DNA of 64,000 nucleotides from Frateuria hangzhouensis (GCF_026410505.1 NZ_JAPMIU010000006.1:1-64000); one strand, 5' to 3'. Shown: positions 1 to 13,125, counted from the stretch's first letter. Made by a program: numbers and translations. The notes: generated by a model from the letters alone, not told the origin.

Positions 1-95
1 ACGAGGAGAGACCCAAGGAGGCTTTGGGAGGCATGACGCCTGCGGCCTATGCACAGCGCCTGGCAAAGACAGATACGATCAACCCCGGACTCTAA
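1..95 (+). CDS. IS3-family transposase, C-terminal fragment (truncated by window edge)
   Basis: An open frame enters from the left edge and stops at 93-95. Its 30 residues begin EERPKEALGGMTPAAYA and end NPGL. The pattern ERPxxALGGxTPAxYA is the usual tail of the IS3-family orfB transposase (DDE/integrase core), which catalyses excision and insertion of the element. Only the tail is visible, so an intact element cannot be inferred. A G-rich stretch at 111-128 shortly after the stop could be the right terminal inverted repeat, but its partner would lie outside the window. The family call rests on this short motif only. Confidence 0.6.
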   Translation, partial: EERPKEALGGMTPAAYAQRLAKTDTINPGL

Positions 96-136
96 ACCCG
101 ACCGCTACTGAAAGCGGGGGGACGTCGCAAGGGTAT

Positions 137-214
137 GCGGTTAGCTCAGCGGTAGACGCTGGAGCGAAGCGACAGGACACACGCTCAGTGTGTCCCTACC
201 TTCACTAGGTAGGG
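137..214 (+). pseudogene. tRNA-Val-like relic with disrupted middle
   Basis: Positions 137-156 (GCGGTTAGCTCAGCGGTAGA) are identical to nucleotides 3-22 of the intact tRNA-Val at 420-494 but lie on the opposite strand. At 194-214 a 7-bp stem closes a 7-nt loop TTCACTA, which resembles a Val(CAC) anticodon arm. Between the two parts are about 37 extra bases that include a perfect 8-bp hairpin at 175-195 (GGACACAC / GTGTGTCC). No T-arm or acceptor 3' half follows. This looks like a broken or recombined tRNA copy rather than a functional gene. It could be debris of a mobile element that carried or targeted tRNA-Val. Confidence 0.35.
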
Positions 215-361
215 CTAACTCTAAGGGAGACAGGAGCTTAGCTATGGATGTGCACACATAGCCCTGTGCACAGGCATACGTCTTTGCTTGCCAAAGACAC
301 CGTGCACATTGACCCCTGTGAACGAGGGGCTTATTTTGTGAATGTTCTCTAGGGAGAAATG
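215..361. other. Intergenic stretch, no gene recognised
   Basis: Together with the relic and the terminator this fills the more than 300 bases between the transposase tail and tRNA-Val. An 84-codon minus-strand frame crosses it, but it has low-complexity Cys/Arg/His-rich content, no recognisable motif, and starts inside the tRNA terminator. I see no supportable gene. Confidence 0.4.
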
Positions 362-393
362 AAAAAGGGAACCCTCTCGGATTCCCCTTTTCC
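362..393 (-). terminator. Rho-independent terminator of tRNA-Val
   Basis: Read on the minus strand, an AAAAGGGGAA arm pairs with TTCCCTTTTT around a short loop, with one bulged G. It lies about 27 bases past the CCA end of tRNA-Val and ends in a T run. Confidence 0.6.
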
Positions 394-419
394 ACCTGCT
401 AGATCAACAGGTTAGTTCT

Positions 420-494
420 TGGTGGGCGGTACAAGGATCGAACTTGTGACCCCTACCATGTCAAGGTAGTGCTCTACCGCTGAGCTAACCGCCC
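420..494 (-). tRNA. tRNA-Val(GAC)
   Basis: The minus-strand sequence folds as a full cloverleaf. A 7-bp acceptor (GGGCGGT / ACCGCCC) and a D-arm with AGCTCAGCGGTAGAGC are present. The anticodon arm CTACC-TTGACAT-GGTAG gives anticodon GAC, and the T-arm contains GTTCGATCC. The 3' CCA is encoded (420-422). It reads valine codons GUC/GUU. The gene's 3' end faces the IS3 fragment, the side on which tRNA-targeting integrases usually place islands. Confidence 0.95.
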
Positions 495-570
495 AAGAGC
501 CGCGAAGTTTAGCAAGGGCGGGCGGGGATGCCAAGCTTTTTGGGTGGGTGGGACCGAGGCCAGGGCGGCC

Positions 571-606
571 CCTCGCCCCAGCCCTCTCCCCGGAAGGAGA
601 GGGAGC
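571..606. repeat. Family C palindromic repeat (single arm pair)
   Basis: CCCTCGCCCCAGCCCTCTCCCC followed by GGAAGGAGAGGG forms a hairpin just downstream of the uvrB stop codon. It is one of at least nine family C copies in the window. Confidence 0.6.
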
Positions 607-623
607 TCGGAGCGGCGCCGGGC

Positions 624-2654
<2,031 letters not shown>

Positions 2655-2805
2655 GGCTGACGGATATGCGGGCGGATGGGCCGATCTTAAAGGCGCCCTG
2701 CTGACAGGCTCTGTCAGCACAGACTGACCGGCCGAAGGCGTTCAGGCTGCTTCCGGCGGCCGGCCCCGCGTCCGATGATGCCGGCTCCTCGCAGGGAGCG
2801 ACGGC

Positions 2806-3351
2806 ATGGCAGGGACGCTGGGAAGCAGGCGCGACAGTGCGCGCGGCATCACGCTGGTGGAACAGGTGATGGTGGTGGCGATCCTGGCGATTCTGGCCGG
2901 TATCGCCAGCCCGTCGCTGGCCGGGTTGGTGCGACGTGGGCGGGTGCAGTCCGCGCAGATGGATTTTCTCGAGGGGCTCGGCTTTGCGCGTGGCGAGGCG
3001 GTGCTGTTGCGGGCGCGGGTGCTGTTCTGCCCCACGCGCGACCGGGTGCATTGCAGCGACGAGAGCCGCTGGGACAGTGGCTGGCTGGTCGGCGTCGACC
3101 GGGATCGCGACAACCAGCCGGACGACGCGCCGCTGCGCGTGGGCGACGGGCACACGCGATTGCTGATCCAGAGCAGCGTCTCGCGGCAACACGTGGCATT
3201 CCTGCCCGACGGCAGCGCCAGCGGCAGCAATCTCACCCTGGTTTTCTGCACGCCCGGGGGCAGGCAGGAACCGCTCGGCGTGGTGGTATCGAACTCGGGC
3301 CGGGTGCGCGGGAGCCGGCCGAGGGGCGAGAAGGCCGAAGCCTGTTCGTAG
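2806..3351 (+). CDS. FimT/GspH-type minor pseudopilin
   Basis: The product is a 181-residue type IV pilin-like protein. A short positively charged leader ends in RG and is followed by ITLVEQVMVVAILAILAG. This is a class III prepilin signal cut after Gly by prepilin peptidase, with Ile instead of the usual Phe at +1 and Glu at +5. The hydrophobic helix leads into a GspH/FimT-like C-terminal domain with the characteristic VDRDRDN segment. It would be an inner-membrane protein assembled as a minor pilin. It stands alone between uvrB and an A-family repeat, away from the main pil cluster at 40-60 kb; a PilD that could process it is encoded at 59262. Its TAG stop lies inside the adjoining repeat. 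Confidence 0.85.
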   Translation: MAGTLGSRRDSARGITLVEQVMVVAILAILAGIASPSLAGLVRRGRVQSAQMDFLEGLGFARGEAVLLRARVLFCPTRDRVHCSDESRWDSGWLVGVDRDRDNQPDDAPLRVGDGHTRLLIQSSVSRQHVAFLPDGSASGSNLTLVFCTPGGRQEPLGVVVSNSGRVRGSRPRGEKAEACS

Positions 3352-3461
3352 GGTGGGCTTCAGCCCACCATGGCCCAACGCACCAGATCCAGCGAGGCTG
3401 AAGCCCGCCTTACGAGCGGGCTACGCGGCGTCAGGACTGGTGGGCTGAAGCCCACCCTACG
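3348..3461. repeat. Family A repeat locus
   Basis: GTAGGGTGGGCTTCAGCCCACC (3348-3369) is mirrored by GGTGGGCTGAAGCCCACCCTAC (3439-3460). A diverged inner copy sits at about 3393-3425. The first arm supplies the stop codon of the minor pilin gene. Other copies lie at 11084-11151, 27483-27505 and 32346-32368. Confidence 0.8.
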
Positions 3462-3529
3462 TCGCTATACCGGCTGTTCACGGGGTGGGTGACACAACGG
3501 CCCGAACATTCCCATGTTCGAGGTGCCTC

Positions 3530-3754
3530 ATGGCCTTCGGGGACAACGGCCACCGTCCTCCCTCACCGCCCAAGCCGCCGCCTGACGCCGGCCCGCTGCT
3601 TGCCGCGGCGCAGCGGCACCTGGAAAGCGCGGGCGTCTCGGCATGTCTCGTGCGTAGTCCCGAGGGTGATCTGCTGGTTGCCGTGGGTGCGCCCTCGGAC
3701 AAGCTGTTTGCGATGTTAGCGAGCCAGTTGCCGGCTGCGCGGAGTGGCGATTGA
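3530..3754 (+). CDS. Small hypothetical protein
   Basis: The frame gives a 74-residue protein beginning MAFGDNGHRPPSPPKPPP. A proline-rich start is followed by a compact segment (LLAAAQRHLESAGVSACLV, then EGDLLVAVGAPSDKL). I do not recognise a family. Support comes from strong GC bias at third positions and an AGGTG ribosome-binding-like sequence just before the ATG at 3530. The frame also runs upstream to an ATG at 3485. No membrane segment or signal peptide is visible. It is not adjacent to a co-oriented partner. Confidence 0.45.
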   Translation: MAFGDNGHRPPSPPKPPPDAGPLLAAAQRHLESAGVSACLVRSPEGDLLVAVGAPSDKLFAMLASQLPAARSGD

Positions 3755-3875
3755 GCTTCCTCGGCGCTCGTTTGGCGCGGTGACAGAAGGCCTCCCCCTC
3801 TGCCCCGGCGGGGCCGGGAAGAGGGAGTTTGTCTGCACGCACCATGCAGGCATGGGGACGAACGATCCGGCAGGC

Positions 3876-3914
3876 AAAAAAGAAAAGGCCTTGCATCGCT
3901 GCAAGGCCTTTTCG
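3876..3914 (-). terminator. Rho-independent terminator of tRNA-Asn
   Basis: A perfect palindrome GAAAAGGCCTTGC / GCAAGGCCTTTTC has a 4-base loop and is followed on the minus strand by a TTTTTT run. It lies immediately downstream of tRNA-Asn. Confidence 0.85.
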
Positions 3915-3918
3915 CATA

Positions 3919-3995
3919 TGGCGCCCGAAGTTGGACTCGAACCAACGACCCCCTGATTAACAGTCAAGTGCTCTAACCAGCTGAGCTATTCGGGC
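3919..3995 (-). tRNA. tRNA-Asn(GTT)
   Basis: The minus strand folds into a cloverleaf with acceptor GCCCGAA / TTCGGGC and D-arm AGCTCAGCTGGTTAGAGC. The anticodon arm CTTGA-CTGTTAA-TCAGG gives anticodon GTT. The T-arm contains GGTTCGAGTCC and the 3' CCA is encoded. A strong terminator follows directly. Confidence 0.95.
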
Positions 3996-4034
3996 GGGGC
4001 GAGCTGCGTAGTTTGAATAGCGACGCGCGGCCTG

Positions 4035-5459
4035 TCAAGCGAGCGAAGCGGCCTCTTTGCCTTCCGCGCGCACGCGGTAGCACGGCACGTACGCGGAGCC
4101 GCCGGGGAGTTTCATGCGGTGCTGGCTGACGAAGGCCTGCAGCAGGGCGTCCAGCGCCCGCATGATGTCGGCTTCGCCGTCGATGTCGAACGGGCCGTTC
4201 TCCTCGATCGCCCGCACGCCCTCTTCCTTGACGTTGCCGGCGACGATGCCGGAGAACGCGCGGCGCAGGTCGGCGGCCAGTTCGTGCTGCGGCCGGCCGC
4301 GGTGCAGGGCCAAGGCGCGCATGGCCTCGTGGGTCGGGCGGAACGGCAACTGGAAAGCGAACGGAATATCCAGCGCCCAGTTGAAGAAGAACGCGTCCTT
4401 GGTATCCAGGCGGTGGTTGCGCACCTTGTCGATGCCCTTGACCATCGCGCGCGCCACGGCGGCCGGATCGTCGACGATGATCTGATAGTGCCGCGCCACT
4501 TCGTCGCCCAGGGCCAACCGCAGGAATCGGTCGATCTGCTCGAAATAGGCGGCCGACTGCTTCGGCCCGGTGAAGATCAGCGGGAACGGGATGCTGGCGT
4601 TGGACGGGTGCAGCAGGATGCCGAGCAGGTAGAGGATCTCCTCCGCCGTGCCGACGCCGCCGGGGAACACCACGATGCCGTGCGCCATGCGGACGAAGGC
4701 CTCCAGGCGCTTCTCGATGTCCGGCATGATCACCAGCTGGTTGACGATCGGGTTGGGCGATTCGGCGGCGATGATGCCCGGCTCGGTGATGCCGATGTAG
4801 CGGTTGTTGCGCCGGCGCTGCTTGGCGTGGGCGATGGTGGCGCCCTTCATCGGCCCCTTCATGGCGCCCGGGCCGCAGCCGGTGCAGATGTCCATGCCGC
4901 GCAGGCCGAACTGGTAGCCGACGGCCTTGGTGTATTCGTATTCCTCGCGCGAGATCGAGTGGCCGCCCCAGCAAACGATCAGGTTGGGGTCGATGTGCGG
5001 CTTGAGGATGCGCGCGTTGCGCAGGATCTCGAACACCGCGTGGGTGATGCCGACGGTATCGTCCAGGTCGAAACCGCCCTGCTCCAGCTGCGTGGACACG
5101 TAGACGATGTCGCGCACCACCGCGACCAGCAACTCGTTGATGCCGCGGATGATCTGGCCGTCGACGAAAGCCTGCGCCGGGGCGTGGGAAAGCTCGATCT
5201 TGATGCCGCGATCCTGCTGCAGCACCTGGATGTCGAAATCGGGGTATTGCTCGAACATCGAGCGCGGGTCGTCGCTGATGTTGCCGGAAGTGAGCACGGC
5301 CAGGGCGCAGCGGCGCAACAGGGCGTGCAGCCCCGAGCCGCTGGCGTCGCGCAGGCGGGCGACTTCGTTGCGCGAGAGGATGTCCAGTCCGCCCGCCGGC
5401 GAGATGCGCGCACTGACGGTGACGGGCTTGCCGGCATGGCCGGCGTGGGTGTCGTTCAT
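4035..5459 (-). CDS. ppnN: Nucleotide 5'-monophosphate nucleosidase PpnN (LOG family)
   Basis: PpnN (YgdH in E. coli) hydrolyses purine and pyrimidine nucleoside monophosphates to free base and ribose-5-phosphate, and in E. coli it is stimulated by (p)ppGpp. The 474-residue product has the expected length. An N-terminal domain contains VLTSGNISDDPRSMFEQYPDF. The central LOG fold carries the signature PGGVGTAEE. A C-terminal extension typical of PpnN, absent from short LOG proteins, follows. The frame is open 56 codons upstream, but the ATG at 5457-5459 is preceded by GGCAGGAGATT, a good ribosome-binding site, and gives the normal N-terminus MNDTHAG. It is a cytosolic enzyme. Confidence 0.92.
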   Translation of the reverse strand: MNDTHAGHAGKPVTVSARISPAGGLDILSRNEVARLRDASGSGLHALLRRCALAVLTSGNISDDPRSMFEQYPDFDIQVLQQDRGIKIELSHAPAQAFVDGQIIRGINELLVAVVRDIVYVSTQLEQGGFDLDDTVGITHAVFEILRNARILKPHIDPNLIVCWGGHSISREEYEYTKAVGYQFGLRGMDICTGCGPGAMKGPMKGATIAHAKQRRRNNRYIGITEPGIIAAESPNPIVNQLVIMPDIEKRLEAFVRMAHGIVVFPGGVGTAEEILYLLGILLHPSNASIPFPLIFTGPKQSAAYFEQIDRFLRLALGDEVARHYQIIVDDPAAVARAMVKGIDKVRNHRLDTKDAFFFNWALDIPFAFQLPFRPTHEAMRALALHRGRPQHELAADLRRAFSGIVAGNVKEEGVRAIEENGPFDIDGEADIMRALDALLQAFVSQHRMKLPGGSAYVPCYRVRAEGKEAASLA

Positions 5460-5583
5460 GGGTGAATCTCCTGCCGCTGACGGTGTCCGGCCTGATGCCG
5501 GCGCCGTGGCGGACCGCCTAGCTTCCCGCGGGCGCGCGGCACGGTCAAGCCGGAACAGGCGGCTGATCGGCCGCCTGTTCCCT

Positions 5584-5641
5584 GTAGGAGCGTCCTTGGA
5601 CGCGACCGGGACGGCGGTCGCGCCCAAGGGCGCTCCTGCAG
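5584..5641. repeat. Family B REP-like palindrome
   Basis: GTAGGAGCGTCCTTGGACGCGACC is mirrored by GGTCGCGCCCAAGGGCGCTCCTGC. This is an extragenic palindrome in the ppnN upstream region. Related copies are listed at 15565, 27536, 29029, 32207, 53631, 57726, 60766 and 61948. Confidence 0.75.
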
Positions 5642-5688
5642 GGGATTTCGAACATGTGGTCGTTCGAGGTCCGGGAAATCCCGACGCA

Positions 5689-5722
5689 TAAAAAAGCCGG
5701 CGCCCTTGCGGGCGCCGGCTCT
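5689..5722 (-). terminator. Terminator of the TonB-dependent receptor gene
   Basis: On the minus strand GAGCCGGCGCCC-GCAA-GGGCGCCGGC is followed by TTTTTTA. It begins about 20 bases past the receptor stop codon. Confidence 0.85.
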
Positions 5723-5742
5723 TGGTGGTGCAAACGGCAGGA

Positions 5743-9012
<3,270 letters not shown>

Positions 9013-9152
9013 CGTTATATCGACCTGTATTGGTTTGCAACGGAAAAATTCGATGTCGGGACAAAAACACACCGTTGCCGGGCATGAGCCAGGCTGGCGT
9101 TCTCGCGTGTGTTCTTTCCCCTAACTTCTTGGCGCAGCTATCGTCCAGCAGC

Positions 9153-9197
9153 GATGGGGCCACCCCATCTACCGACCAGTTGTTAAGCAAACTTAAC
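9153..9197. promoter_or_regulatory. Two dyad symmetries upstream of the TonB receptor gene
   Basis: GATGGGG-CCA-CCCCATC (9153-9169) and GTTAAG-CAAA-CTTAAC (9182-9197) are both perfect inverted repeats. They lie 140-185 bases upstream of the receptor start and about 50 bases past the olsF stop. The first could be a small terminator-like hairpin. The second is AT-rich and operator-like. No known regulator consensus is recognised. Confidence 0.4.
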
Positions 9198-9247
9198 GAT
9201 AGTTTATGACAAGACGGCGTCCGAATCACCCCTTTGCAGGGGGCGAT

Positions 9248-10966
9248 TCACGCACTGTTCCTGCCCAGGTAGCGCGCGCGCTTGGCCGGCTTGAGGGTCG
9301 CCAGGTCCAGCATCACCAGGCCGTCGACGCAGCCGGAGAAACCCGGATCCTCCCCGAAATCCAGGAACTGCACGCCCTCGGGGTCGACCAGGTCGACGTA
9401 CTGGCGGTAGAGCACCGGCAGGCTCACGCCCAGCGCGTCCAGGTGATGCTTGAGCTGGCCCAGGCCAGCGTGGGCGTCGAGCCCCTCCAGCGCGCGGCGG
9501 ACCATCCCGATGACATCGGGCGAGACCACGAATGGCTGCCTCGCCGAGGCCAGCCCCGGCGCGCCGAAGTAGTGCTGATGGGCCGCGGCGATCCACTCGC
9601 GCGCCTCGCGCGGGAGGCTGACCGACATGCTCACCGGGCCGAACAGGTAGCGCAGCTCCGGATGCCGCTGCAGGTACAGGCCGATGCCCTGCCACAGCTG
9701 GTCCAGCGCGCGCGAGCGCCAGTAGGCCGGCGCGATGAAGCTGCGGCCCAGTTCCAGCCCCTGCGCCAGGCGCGATTCCAGCGCCGGGGAGTAGTTGAAG
9801 AGGCTGGAGGTGTAGAGCCCGGACGGGCCGCGCTCGGCGATCAGCCGCCCGCCGTGGCCGAAACGGTAGGAGCCGACGATGCGCAAGGCGGCCGGATCCC
9901 ACAGCACCAGGTGCTCGTAGTGCGGGTCGAAGGCGTCCAGGTCGCGGCGCGCGTTGGTGCCCTCGCCCACCTTGCGGAAGGTCAGTTCGCGCAGGCGGCC
10001 GATCTCGCGCAAGACGGTGCTGTCGGCGGCGCCCTTGAACAGCCACGCCTGCTTGCCGTCGCTGAGCTCGGCCAGCTTCTCGCCCTGCGCAAGCAACTCG
10101 GCGGCCACCCGCTCGGCCGGTTCCGGATGGGCCAGCGGCACTTGGCCACCGAAGATCAATCCGCGCCGGCGGCCGACGCGGTACACGTGCCGGCGCATCA
10201 GCTTGGCCGCCTGCTCGGGCGAGCCGCCGCTGCGCTCGAGCAATTCTTCCGCGCTGACCAGCGCACCCACGCTGAAGCCGATCCGCCGATGGATCGGCGC
10301 CACGGCCTCGCGCGGCAGCATGGCGGTGCTGAGCGGCTTGGCCAGCATGGACAGGCCGTAGAACATGGCCGAGTTGCGCGCGGCCACGTGGACCGGCAGC
10401 ACCGGCGCGCCGCTGCGCTTGGCCAGGCGCGCAAAACCATCGGACCAGGCGCCGTCGCGCACGCCACCGGGACCCATGCGGGACACTTCGCCGGCGGGGA
10501 ACACGATCAACGCCTCGCCCTGCTCCAGCGCGCGATAGATGTCGCGCATCTTCGAGGCGGCGCCCTTGCCGAACACGTCCACCGGCAACAGCAGGCGCCG
10601 CAGCGGTTCGATCGAGGCCAGCCAGTCGTTGCCCAGGATGCGCACGTCCGGCCGCACCGAACCGACCAGGTGCAGCAGGGTCAGCGCGTCGACCATGCCC
10701 AGCGGATGGTTGGCCACCACCAGCAGCGGGCCGTCGACCGGGATGTTCTCGCGCTCGCGCGGGCTGGCGTGGTAGCTCGCGCCGAGCACATCGAGTGCGC
10801 GCTCGACGAAATCGAAGCCCTCGACCTTGCCCACCGCGTCGAGCACGCGGTTGAAGCCCGCCTCGTCGGCCAGGCGGCCGAGCAGGCCCGCCACCGGGCG
10901 GCGGATCCGCGGGTGCTGCGCCAGCCATGGCAGGCGTTCGAGTAGCGACCGTTCAACGCTGAGCAT
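9248..10966 (-). CDS. olsF: Bifunctional ornithine-lipid synthase-like acyltransferase (OlsF type)
   Basis: The 572-residue product fuses two acyltransferase modules. The N-terminal half (about residues 60-260) is PlsC/LPLAT-like, with NHPLGMVD as a variant H-box and FPAGEVSR as the second block. The C-terminal half resembles the GNAT-like hemolysin/OlsB family (LRELTFRKVGEGTNARRDLDAFD). In established OlsF proteins the OlsB-like half N-acylates ornithine and the OlsA-like half adds the second acyl chain, giving phosphate-free ornithine lipids. The ATG at 10964-10966 is preceded by AGGAGACGGTC, so the 33-codon upstream extension is dropped. A separate lysophospholipid acyltransferase role is the main alternative. 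It is a cytoplasmic-membrane enzyme. Confidence 0.8.
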   Translation of the reverse strand: MLSVERSLLERLPWLAQHPRIRRPVAGLLGRLADEAGFNRVLDAVGKVEGFDFVERALDVLGASYHASPRERENIPVDGPLLVVANHPLGMVDALTLLHLVGSVRPDVRILGNDWLASIEPLRRLLLPVDVFGKGAASKMRDIYRALEQGEALIVFPAGEVSRMGPGGVRDGAWSDGFARLAKRSGAPVLPVHVAARNSAMFYGLSMLAKPLSTAMLPREAVAPIHRRIGFSVGALVSAEELLERSGGSPEQAAKLMRRHVYRVGRRRGLIFGGQVPLAHPEPAERVAAELLAQGEKLAELSDGKQAWLFKGAADSTVLREIGRLRELTFRKVGEGTNARRDLDAFDPHYEHLVLWDPAALRIVGSYRFGHGGRLIAERGPSGLYTSSLFNYSPALESRLAQGLELGRSFIAPAYWRSRALDQLWQGIGLYLQRHPELRYLFGPVSMSVSLPREAREWIAAAHQHYFGAPGLASARQPFVVSPDVIGMVRRALEGLDAHAGLGQLKHHLDALGVSLPVLYRQYVDLVDPEGVQFLDFGEDPGFSGCVDGLVMLDLATLKPAKRARYLGRNSA

Positions 10967-11083
10967 GACCGTCTCCTGATGTGCTTCGCCCATGCTGGGA
11001 GGCGAGTATGACAGCAGCACGACGGCACCAGAACGCCGCCGACGCACAAACATGCGCACGCGCACGGTTTGCAGCGGAGCGTC

Positions 11084-11151
11084 GTAGGGTGGGCTTCAGC
11101 CCACCGCTTCTGTGCCGCCATCGAGGATGGTGGGCTGAAGCCCACCCTACG
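11084..11151. repeat. Family A repeat, complete pair
   Basis: GTAGGGTGGGCTTCAGCCCACC and its mirror GGTGGGCTGAAGCCCACCCTAC are separated by about 24 bases. The pair lies between olsF and the MarC-family gene. Confidence 0.85.
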
Positions 11152-11163
11152 AGGTGCGTTCCC

Positions 11164-11772
11164 TCAGATCTGCATATGCAGGAATGCCGCCACGCCACCC
11201 ATGAACATCTGCACGGACAGCGCGATCAGCAGCATGCCCATCACGCGCTCCAGCGCGGTCAGCACGCTCTCGCCCAACCAGCGGAACAGGTAGGTGGAAG
11301 ACAGCAGGATCACCGACGTCGCCAGCCACGCCAGCAGCAGCGCGATGGCCCAGTCGGCGGTGCGTCCGGGCGAGGTGTTGGTCAGCAGCAGCAGCGCGGC
11401 CATCGCCGAGGGACCGGCCACGCCGGGAATCGCCATCGGCACGATGAACGGCTCGCCCTCGCCCGGCTTGCCGAAGATGCCGCCCTCAGGCGGCGGAAAC
11501 ACCATGCGGATACCGATCAGGAACAGCACGATGCCGCCGGCGATGCTGATCGACTCCTGCTTGAGCTGCAGCACCTTGAGGATGTGCTGGCCGCCGATCA
11601 GGAAGCCCAGCAACACACCCAGCGCGATAAGCAGCTCGCGGATCATTACCACGCGCCGGCGCTTGGGCGGCACGTGCTTGAGCAGGCTCAGGAAGAACGG
11701 GATGTTGCCCAGCGGATCCATGATCAGGAACAGCAGGATGCCCGCCGACAGGGTGGTCATCTGCGCTTCCAT
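11164..11772 (-). CDS. MarC/YhgN-family inner-membrane protein
   Basis: The 202-residue product has about six hydrophobic helices. It shows the family signature [15 protein letters not shown] near the N-terminus and the repeated PLA(I)[15 protein letters not shown] motif in the middle. MarC/YhgN proteins are integral membrane proteins of unsettled function. The marC name comes from the E. coli mar locus, but a drug-efflux role was not confirmed. The ATG at 11770-11772 is preceded by AAGGAGCCC. The N-terminal Pro- and Cys-rich upstream extension of the frame is not used. A family C repeat separates it from the SDR gene upstream. Confidence 0.88.
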   Translation of the reverse strand: MEAQMTTLSAGILLFLIMDPLGNIPFFLSLLKHVPPKRRRVVMIRELLIALGVLLGFLIGGQHILKVLQLKQESISIAGGIVLFLIGIRMVFPPPEGGIFGKPGEGEPFIVPMAIPGVAGPSAMAALLLLTNTSPGRTADWAIALLLAWLATSVILLSSTYLFRWLGESVLTALERVMGMLLIALSVQMFMGGVAAFLHMQI

Positions 11773-11861
11773 GGATGGGCTCCTTCGGGTGGTGAATGGG
11801 GGACAGGATGCCACGCACGGGTTGCCCGGGCATGGCGGTGGGGCTTCAAGGCGCAACTATC

Positions 11862-11902
11862 TGGCCCCTCCCCTTCAAGGGGAGGGTTGGGGTGGGGTAG
11901 GT
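11862..11902. repeat. Family C palindromic repeat (short)
   Basis: GGCCCCTCCCCTTCAAGGGGAGGGTTGGGGTGGGGTAGG sits between the MarC-family and SDR genes. It is a short hairpin copy of family C. Confidence 0.65.
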
Positions 11903-11922
11903 TTCCCCCGCAGAAACGGCAA

Positions 11923-12690
11923 TCAGGCCAGACGCAGATCCAGCATCGCGCCGCGCGCGGCCGCCCCTTGCGGCCCCAACAGCCACACCGCCGCCGCGGC
12001 CGCCGCATCGGGCAGCGGCTGGGTGTTCGGGTCCTCGCCGAAATAGGCCAGGTGGCGCAGCGCCGTGCGCATCGGCGCCGGCAGCAATGCATGGGTGCGA
12101 ACGGCGGTGGTGTCGGTCTCCTGGTGCAGGATCTCGACGAACCGTTCCAGCGCCGCCTTGGATACACCATAGGCGCCCCAGTGCGCGCGGTTGACCAGGT
12201 CGGGGTTGTCCAGCACGAACACCACCGCGGCGTCCGCCGCCTTGGTCAACAACGGGAGGCAGGCCTGGGTCAGGGCGAAGGGCGCGGACACGTTGATGTG
12301 CAGCGTGCGCAGCCATTCGTCCGGCTTGTGCATGGTGATCGGGGTGAGCCCGCCGAAACTGGCGGCGCAGTGCACGATGCCGTCGAGCCGGCCAAGGTCG
12401 CGCCCGAGCCCGTCGGCGAGCGTCTCGTAGTCGCGCGGCGTGGCCGCCTCCATGTCCAGCGGGTGGATCACCGGCTCGGGCAGTTGCTCGGCGACGATCA
12501 GGTCGTAGAGCTGCTCCAGCTGGCGCTTGCGCTTGCCGGTGATCACCACGGTGGCGCCGGCACGCGCCGCGGCCAGCGACACCGCGCGGCCCAGGCCGCC
12601 ATAGGCGCCGGTGACCAGCACCACGCGGCCGGCCAGGCTGTCGGCCGCGGGCATCGCGTCCTGCGGCAGGCGGGCGATCGGCAGCGTCAT
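11923..12690 (-). CDS. Short-chain dehydrogenase/reductase (YciK-like)
   Basis: The 255-residue classical SDR has the Rossmann motif VTGAYGGLG at about residues 27-35 and an NAG-equivalent segment in HCAASFGGL. The catalytic YxxxK is in [10 protein letters not shown]. It would be a cytosolic NAD(P)-dependent oxidoreductase. It resembles the YciK group, whose substrate is unknown. Its ATG overlaps the grxD stop (ATGA at 12687-12690), so the two are translationally coupled in one operon, grxD first. Overlap with a monothiol glutaredoxin suggests, without proving, a redox-related role. Confidence 0.85.
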   Translation of the reverse strand: MTLPIARLPQDAMPAADSLAGRVVLVTGAYGGLGRAVSLAAARAGATVVITGKRKRQLEQLYDLIVAEQLPEPVIHPLDMEAATPRDYETLADGLGRDLGRLDGIVHCAASFGGLTPITMHKPDEWLRTLHINVSAPFALTQACLPLLTKAADAAVVFVLDNPDLVNRAHWGAYGVSKAALERFVEILHQETDTTAVRTHALLPAPMRTALRHLAYFGEDPNTQPLPDAAAAAAVWLLGPQGAAARGAMLDLRLA

Positions 12691-13013
12691 GCGCCCACCG
12701 CGCCGTTGACGTCGGCGGCCATGCGCGCCAGTTCGCCGGAGGACTTCAGGTCTTCGACGATGTCGCAACCGCCGATCAACTCGCCGTGGATGAACAGCTG
12801 CGGGAAGGTGGGCCAATTGGCGAAGTGCGGCAGCGCCGCGCGCACCTCCGGTTCGGCCAGCACGTTGACGGCATGGAAGGTGGCGCCGGCGTCCTTCAGC
12901 GCCTGCGCGGCGCGGCTGGAAAAGCCGCACATCGGGAACTGCGGCGTGCCCTTCATGAAAAGAACCATCGGGTGCTCGGCGAGCACCGCCTTGATTCGCT
13001 CGTTAACGTCCAT
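12687..13013 (-). CDS. grxD: Monothiol glutaredoxin, Grx4 family
   Basis: The 108-residue protein has the CGFS active site at residues 29-32, preceded by [17 protein letters not shown]. The glutathione-binding segments WPTFPQLF and GGCDIV follow. Monothiol CGFS glutaredoxins bind [2Fe-2S] clusters with glutathione and partner with BolA, acting in Fe-S cluster delivery and iron sensing in the cytosol. The gene starts a two-gene operon with the SDR. It is divergent from sodB, with a 112-base shared upstream region, so iron/oxidative control of both would be logical, but I see no clear operator. Confidence 0.95.
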   Translation of the reverse strand: MDVNERIKAVLAEHPMVLFMKGTPQFPMCGFSSRAAQALKDAGATFHAVNVLAEPEVRAALPHFANWPTFPQLFIHGELIGGCDIVEDLKSSGELARMAADVNGAVGA

Positions 13014-13125
13014 AACTGGGGAGTTCTACAATGCGTGCAGGACCACAAGTGTATCAGCCGAGCACGGCCTGCCGCCCGGCGGCCCTGCCCCGGTTCCCTT
13101 TAGCCGCAAGCCCAAGGAGTCCCTC

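Noticed and set aside
137-214. Possible intron-bearing functional tRNA-Val(CAC)
   Set aside because: The extra bases fall between D-arm and anticodon arm rather than in the anticodon loop, and no T-arm or acceptor 3' half exists.
141-395. 84-codon minus-strand frame
   Set aside because: Runs through the tRNA relic and starts in the tRNA-Val terminator; no motif or ribosome-binding site.
10981-13125. Plus-strand frame extending upstream of sodB
   Set aside because: Antisense to the MarC, SDR and grxD genes; SodB has a clear start and RBS at 13126.
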